The notes under the pieces: model-generated
Databases searched by the model: none
Seen by the model: only the letters and a program-made list of their open reading frames with translations
What the model was told of the DNA's origin: nothing
Shown here: positions 7,996 through 10,331 of the stretch, piece after piece
How positions within the stretch are numbered: the stretch's first letter is position 1
Layout of the letters: each line of letters starts with the position of its first letter
From: an uncultured Bacteroidota bacterium
GTDB lineage: Bacteria; Bacteroidota; Bacteroidia; Flavobacteriales; Flavobacteriaceae
Reading direction: 5' to 3'
Assembly (NCBI GenBank): GCA_903888655.1
Contig: CAISUR010000303.1
Coordinates: forward strand, 1 to 10,331
Length of the DNA stretch: 10,331 nucleotides
Program-made: the position numbers and the translations under genes

Positions 7996-8595
7996 TTATT
8001 TTGTGATCCAATTTACAATAGATTCATCTGTTGGAAGAACTTGTGGAGCAATCACTTTTTCTAATTCTCCTTTTTCATTGATTAAATATTTTTGAAAATT
8101 CCATTCCACTTCGCTGTCTTGCAATCCATTTTTGGATTTTTGAGTTAAAAATTTATAAACCTCACACATATCAGCGCCCTTTACTGAAACCTTACTCATC
8201 ATTGGAAAAGTTACCCCATAATTTAATTGACAAAAAGAACTAATCTCTTTATCAGTTCCTGGTTCTTGCGAGGCAAAATTGTTAGCAGGAAACCCAACAA
8301 TCACAAAGTTTTTACTTTTATATTTTTCATAAATCGCTTCTAAATCTTTATATTGTGGGGTTAAACCACATTTGGAAGCGGTATTTACTACCAAAATCTT
8401 TTTACCCTTTAAAGAGGCAAAATCAAAATCTTTTCCAGCTAAATCTTTTACTTTAAATTGATAGATTGTTTCTTTTTCCATAACATTTTTTATGAGTGTT
8501 GTTTGATTACTTGTGTTTTCTGCCATATCTTGTGCTGTGTTTTTACAACTGGTTAGAAAACAAACTCCCGTTAATAAAATTAATAATTTTTTCAT
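7996..8595 (-). CDS. Glutathione peroxidase-family thiol peroxidase, predicted lipoprotein
   Basis: This GPx-fold peroxidase (199 residues) reduces hydrogen peroxide or organic/lipid hydroperoxides. Visible sites: NTASKCGLTPQY with peroxidatic C76 (Cys, not selenocysteine), GFPANNF (101-107), Q110 in ASQEPG, and W165-N166 in EWNFQKYL, together forming the usual Cys/Gln/Trp/Asn active site. C122 in SSFC is 46 residues after C76, the spacing of the resolving cysteine in thioredoxin-dependent GPx enzymes, so thioredoxin is the likelier reductant than glutathione (inference). Residues 1-17 are a lipoprotein signal, MKK + hydrophobic core + LTSC, with C17 to be lipidated; residues 18-42 are a polar linker. 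An upstream in-frame ATG at 8625 would add ten polar residues before the signal and overlaps the predicted promoter, so ATG 8595 is chosen. Related to E. coli BtuE, but membrane-anchored in the envelope; inner or outer membrane location is not clear. Confidence 0.93.
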   Translation of the reverse strand: MKKLLILLTGVCFLTSCKNTAQDMAENTSNQTTLIKNVMEKETIYQFKVKDLAGKDFDFASLKGKKILVVNTASKCGLTPQYKDLEAIYEKYKSKNFVIVGFPANNFASQEPGTDKEISSFCQLNYGVTFPMMSKVSVKGADMCEVYKFLTQKSKNGLQDSEVEWNFQKYLINEKGELEKVIAPQVLPTDESIVNWITK

Positions 8596-8622
8596 GTGAT
8601 AATTTTTTTTTTTAAAATTAGT

Positions 8623-8651
8623 CAAATTAATGTTTCAGTTCAAAAAAACAA
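8623..8651 (-). promoter_or_regulatory. Predicted promoter of the lipoprotein peroxidase gene
   Basis: Read on the minus strand there is TTG (8651-8649), an 18-base spacer and TTAATTTG (8630-8623), one mismatch from TAnnTTTG. Transcription would start near 8616, about 20 bases before ATG 8595 and downstream of the alternative ATG at 8625, which supports the shorter protein. It lies just after the terminator of the upstream gene, as expected for a separate unit. Confidence 0.45.
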
Positions 8652-8671
8652 GTATTAAAGTTTTGTTAGAT

Positions 8672-8705
8672 AAAAAAAGACCCAACTTAATGTTGCGTCT
8701 TTTTT
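8672..8705 (-). terminator. Intrinsic terminator of the cytochrome c biogenesis gene
   Basis: GACCCAAC (8679-8686) pairs with GTTGCGTC (8692-8699), with one C:C mismatch, around a five-base loop TTAAT, and the A-run at 8672-8678 pairs with the T-run at 8700-8705. On the minus strand it begins about 7 bases after the stop at 8712 and ends in a run of U. Its A/T flanks make it formally two-way, but only the minus-strand gene needs it. Confidence 0.75.
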
Positions 8706-8711
8706 CATTCT

Positions 8712-10331
8712 TTATTTCTTAAAAATCTTTCGATATCGCAGGTAAACCAAAAGCGAAAATACCATAAAAGTGATAAAAATATAAAGATAAATAATTACAT
8801 TTTGTTTTTCACCAGAGGCATACGAGTGCATTCCTGTTAAATGGAAGTTTACTCCAAAGTAAGTCATCAATATCGATGCAAAAGCAAGTACGCTCATAAA
8901 ATTAAACGAGAATAATCCTCTTAATGAAGGTACAAATCTCGCATGAATTACAAAAGCATATACCATGATACTGATCAACGCCCAAGTTTCTTTAGGATCC
9001 CATCCCCAATAGCGTCCCCACGATTCATTTGCCCATTGCCCGCCAAGAAAATTACCAATGGTTAGCATTACCAATCCAATCGTTAGTGCCATTTCATTGA
9101 TATACGTTATTTCTCTTATATGCAACATCATGATGGTTTTATTTTTTTTATTGGTAAGCAACATTAAAATCAAAGATACCAATCCGAGCACCATTCCTAA
9201 CGTAAATGGACCATAACTGGCTACAATAACAGCCACGTGAATCATTAACCAATACGAATTTAAAACGGGCTGTAAATTGGCAATCGATGGATCCAACCAA
9301 TTTAAGTGAGCCACCATTAAAATCATCGAAGCAACAAATGTTCCCGAAGCTACTGTTAATTTAGATTTTCTGTCAAAAGCTAAAGTAAAGAACATCGTGG
9401 CCCATGCTACATAAATCATACTCTCATAGGCATTGCTCCAAGGAGCGTGACCAGAAACATACCATCGAGCTATTAATCCAATCGTATGAAAAGTGAATAA
9501 AACACCTATTAAAATATGAAACGTATTGATTGCGATTCTCACTGGCTTTGTATTATAAAAAATGCTAACGATAACCATGATAAGCATTAAACTTCCTGCA
9601 AGCATATACATCCAAAATAAATTTTTGAACACATCATACTTGTTCAACAAGATTTCTGATGAAATTTTATCGTCTGTTGGGCGCACTGCTTTACCGTATT
9701 TCTTTTGAAAATTTTCCATTCCTAACAACATAGTATTTGCCAAGGTATAATCTTTTGTTTTATTGGCTTTAACCAATGCGTCAAAATAAAAAGGCAATGC
9801 GTTTTTTATTTGATCTAGATCATTTCCTGTTGGATGGCTAATTTCTAGAAACGAAATCCATTTATTATTTTTATTATTTGGAATAGGAAATATTTTTAAC
9901 ATCATACCGCTCAAAGCAGAATTCATCAGGTTGACTTTTTTATCTACTTCAATAAAATCTTTTTGAAATTGATCTGGATTGGTAGTTTTATAAGCATCAT
10001 CTAAATAACGTGCCAATTTATAATTTCCTTTAGCATCAAATAAACTTCTAAAAGTAACATACTTATCTTCTGATTTAACCCCTATAATTTTACGAATACT
10101 ATCATTACCGCTTTTAATGTAAATCATTGGAAGTTCAAACCAAGCCGTTGGAAATTGCGACATCGAAATAAAAACTTGATCTGAATTCATTCCTTCATAA
10201 GTTTCGCTTTTTCTAACTTTTCTCAAAAGCTCCGAAGAAAAAGTATTGATAGGTTTCATCCTTCCTCCATCGTCTTGAATGATCAATCTACCAAATTTTT
10301 CAGCTTGTGTAGTTGGTACTTTATATTTTAA
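8712..10331 (-). CDS. Cytochrome c biogenesis protein, CcsBA/ResBC type (C-terminal 539 residues; start off the right edge)
   Basis: This is the C-terminal part of a System II cytochrome c assembly protein, which moves heme across the inner membrane and attaches it to CXXCH motifs of exported apocytochromes. The frame stays open to base 10331 (LKYKVPTTQAEKFGR precedes L16), so the gene starts outside; the TTG at 10286 is an internal leucine, not a start. Visible residues 16-235 are a soluble, probably periplasmic, region (GGRMKPINTFSSELLRKV near 22-39). From about 238 there are roughly eight membrane helices forming the CcsA half: SNAYESM (299-305), H365 in SYWLMIH, the heme-binding tryptophan-rich WWD motif WGRYWGWDPKETW at 438-450, and H502 in FHLTGMHSY. 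H365 and H502 fit the periplasmic heme-ligand histidines of the family. In Bacteroidota CcsB(ResB) is usually fused in front; that half is not visible. The gene ends 7 bases before a terminator. Confidence 0.93.
   Translation of the reverse strand, partial: LKYKVPTTQAEKFGRLIIQDDGGRMKPINTFSSELLRKVRKSETYEGMNSDQVFISMSQFPTAWFELPMIYIKSGNDSIRKIIGVKSEDKYVTFRSLFDAKGNYKLARYLDDAYKTTNPDQFQKDFIEVDKKVNLMNSALSGMMLKIFPIPNNKNNKWISFLEISHPTGNDLDQIKNALPFYFDALVKANKTKDYTLANTMLLGMENFQKKYGKAVRPTDDKISSEILLNKYDVFKNLFWMYMLAGSLMLIMVIVSIFYNTKPVRIAINTFHILIGVLFTFHTIGLIARWYVSGHAPWSNAYESMIYVAWATMFFTLAFDRKSKLTVASGTFVASMILMVAHLNWLDPSIANLQPVLNSYWLMIHVAVIVASYGPFTLGMVLGLVSLILMLLTNKKNKTIMMLHIREITYINEMALTIGLVMLTIGNFLGGQWANESWGRYWGWDPKETWALISIMVYAFVIHARFVPSLRGLFSFNFMSVLAFASILMTYFGVNFHLTGMHSYASGEKQNVIIYLYIFITFMVFSLLVYLRYRKIFKK

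Noticed and set aside
8596..8625. Longer N-terminus for the peroxidase starting at ATG 8625
   Set aside because: It places charged/polar residues before a clean lipoprotein signal and overlaps the predicted -7 box.
10284..10286. TTG as the start of the cytochrome c biogenesis gene
   Set aside because: The frame remains open with protein-like sequence to the window edge, so this is an internal leucine codon.

Overview
The window looks like chromosomal DNA from a low-GC member of the Bacteroidota, most likely Flavobacteriaceae and Flavobacterium-like. The clues are AT-rich intergenic DNA, TAnnTTTG promoter boxes, no Shine-Dalgarno sequences before starts, a giant modular secreted protein of the gliding/type IX secretion kind, and a CcsB-CcsA type cytochrome c assembly protein. 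The genus is an inference; no rRNA or other marker is present.

Layout. Positions 1-4335 (minus) are the first 1445 codons of a very large exported, cysteine-rich, multi-domain surface protein; its start is inside the window and its C-terminus lies off the left edge. A 155-bp divergent spacer (4336-4490) follows. Then comes a plus-strand cluster: folE (GTP cyclohydrolase I), cysS (cysteinyl-tRNA synthetase), yidD (membrane insertion efficiency factor) and lgt (prolipoprotein diacylglyceryl transferase), ending in a hairpin terminator at 7939-7970. Convergent to it on the minus strand are a lipoprotein-type glutathione peroxidase (7996-8595) and, upstream of that, the C-terminal 539 residues of a cytochrome c biogenesis protein of the CcsBA/ResBC type (8712-10331), which runs off the right edge. 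The last gene ends in its own terminator at 8672-8705, so the peroxidase appears to be a separate transcription unit.

How they fit together. Four of the six genes concern the cell envelope: the exported adhesin-like protein, YidD (helps YidC insert membrane proteins), Lgt (lipidates lipoproteins) and CcsBA (attaches heme to exported cytochromes c). The peroxidase carries a lipobox and is therefore a predicted Lgt substrate. folE and cysS are housekeeping genes. No gap exceeds 300 bases without a gene, and I saw no RNA genes, insertion sequences, CRISPR or phage material. Apart from the mosaic surface protein this is an ordinary core-genome region; I found no convincing new system.
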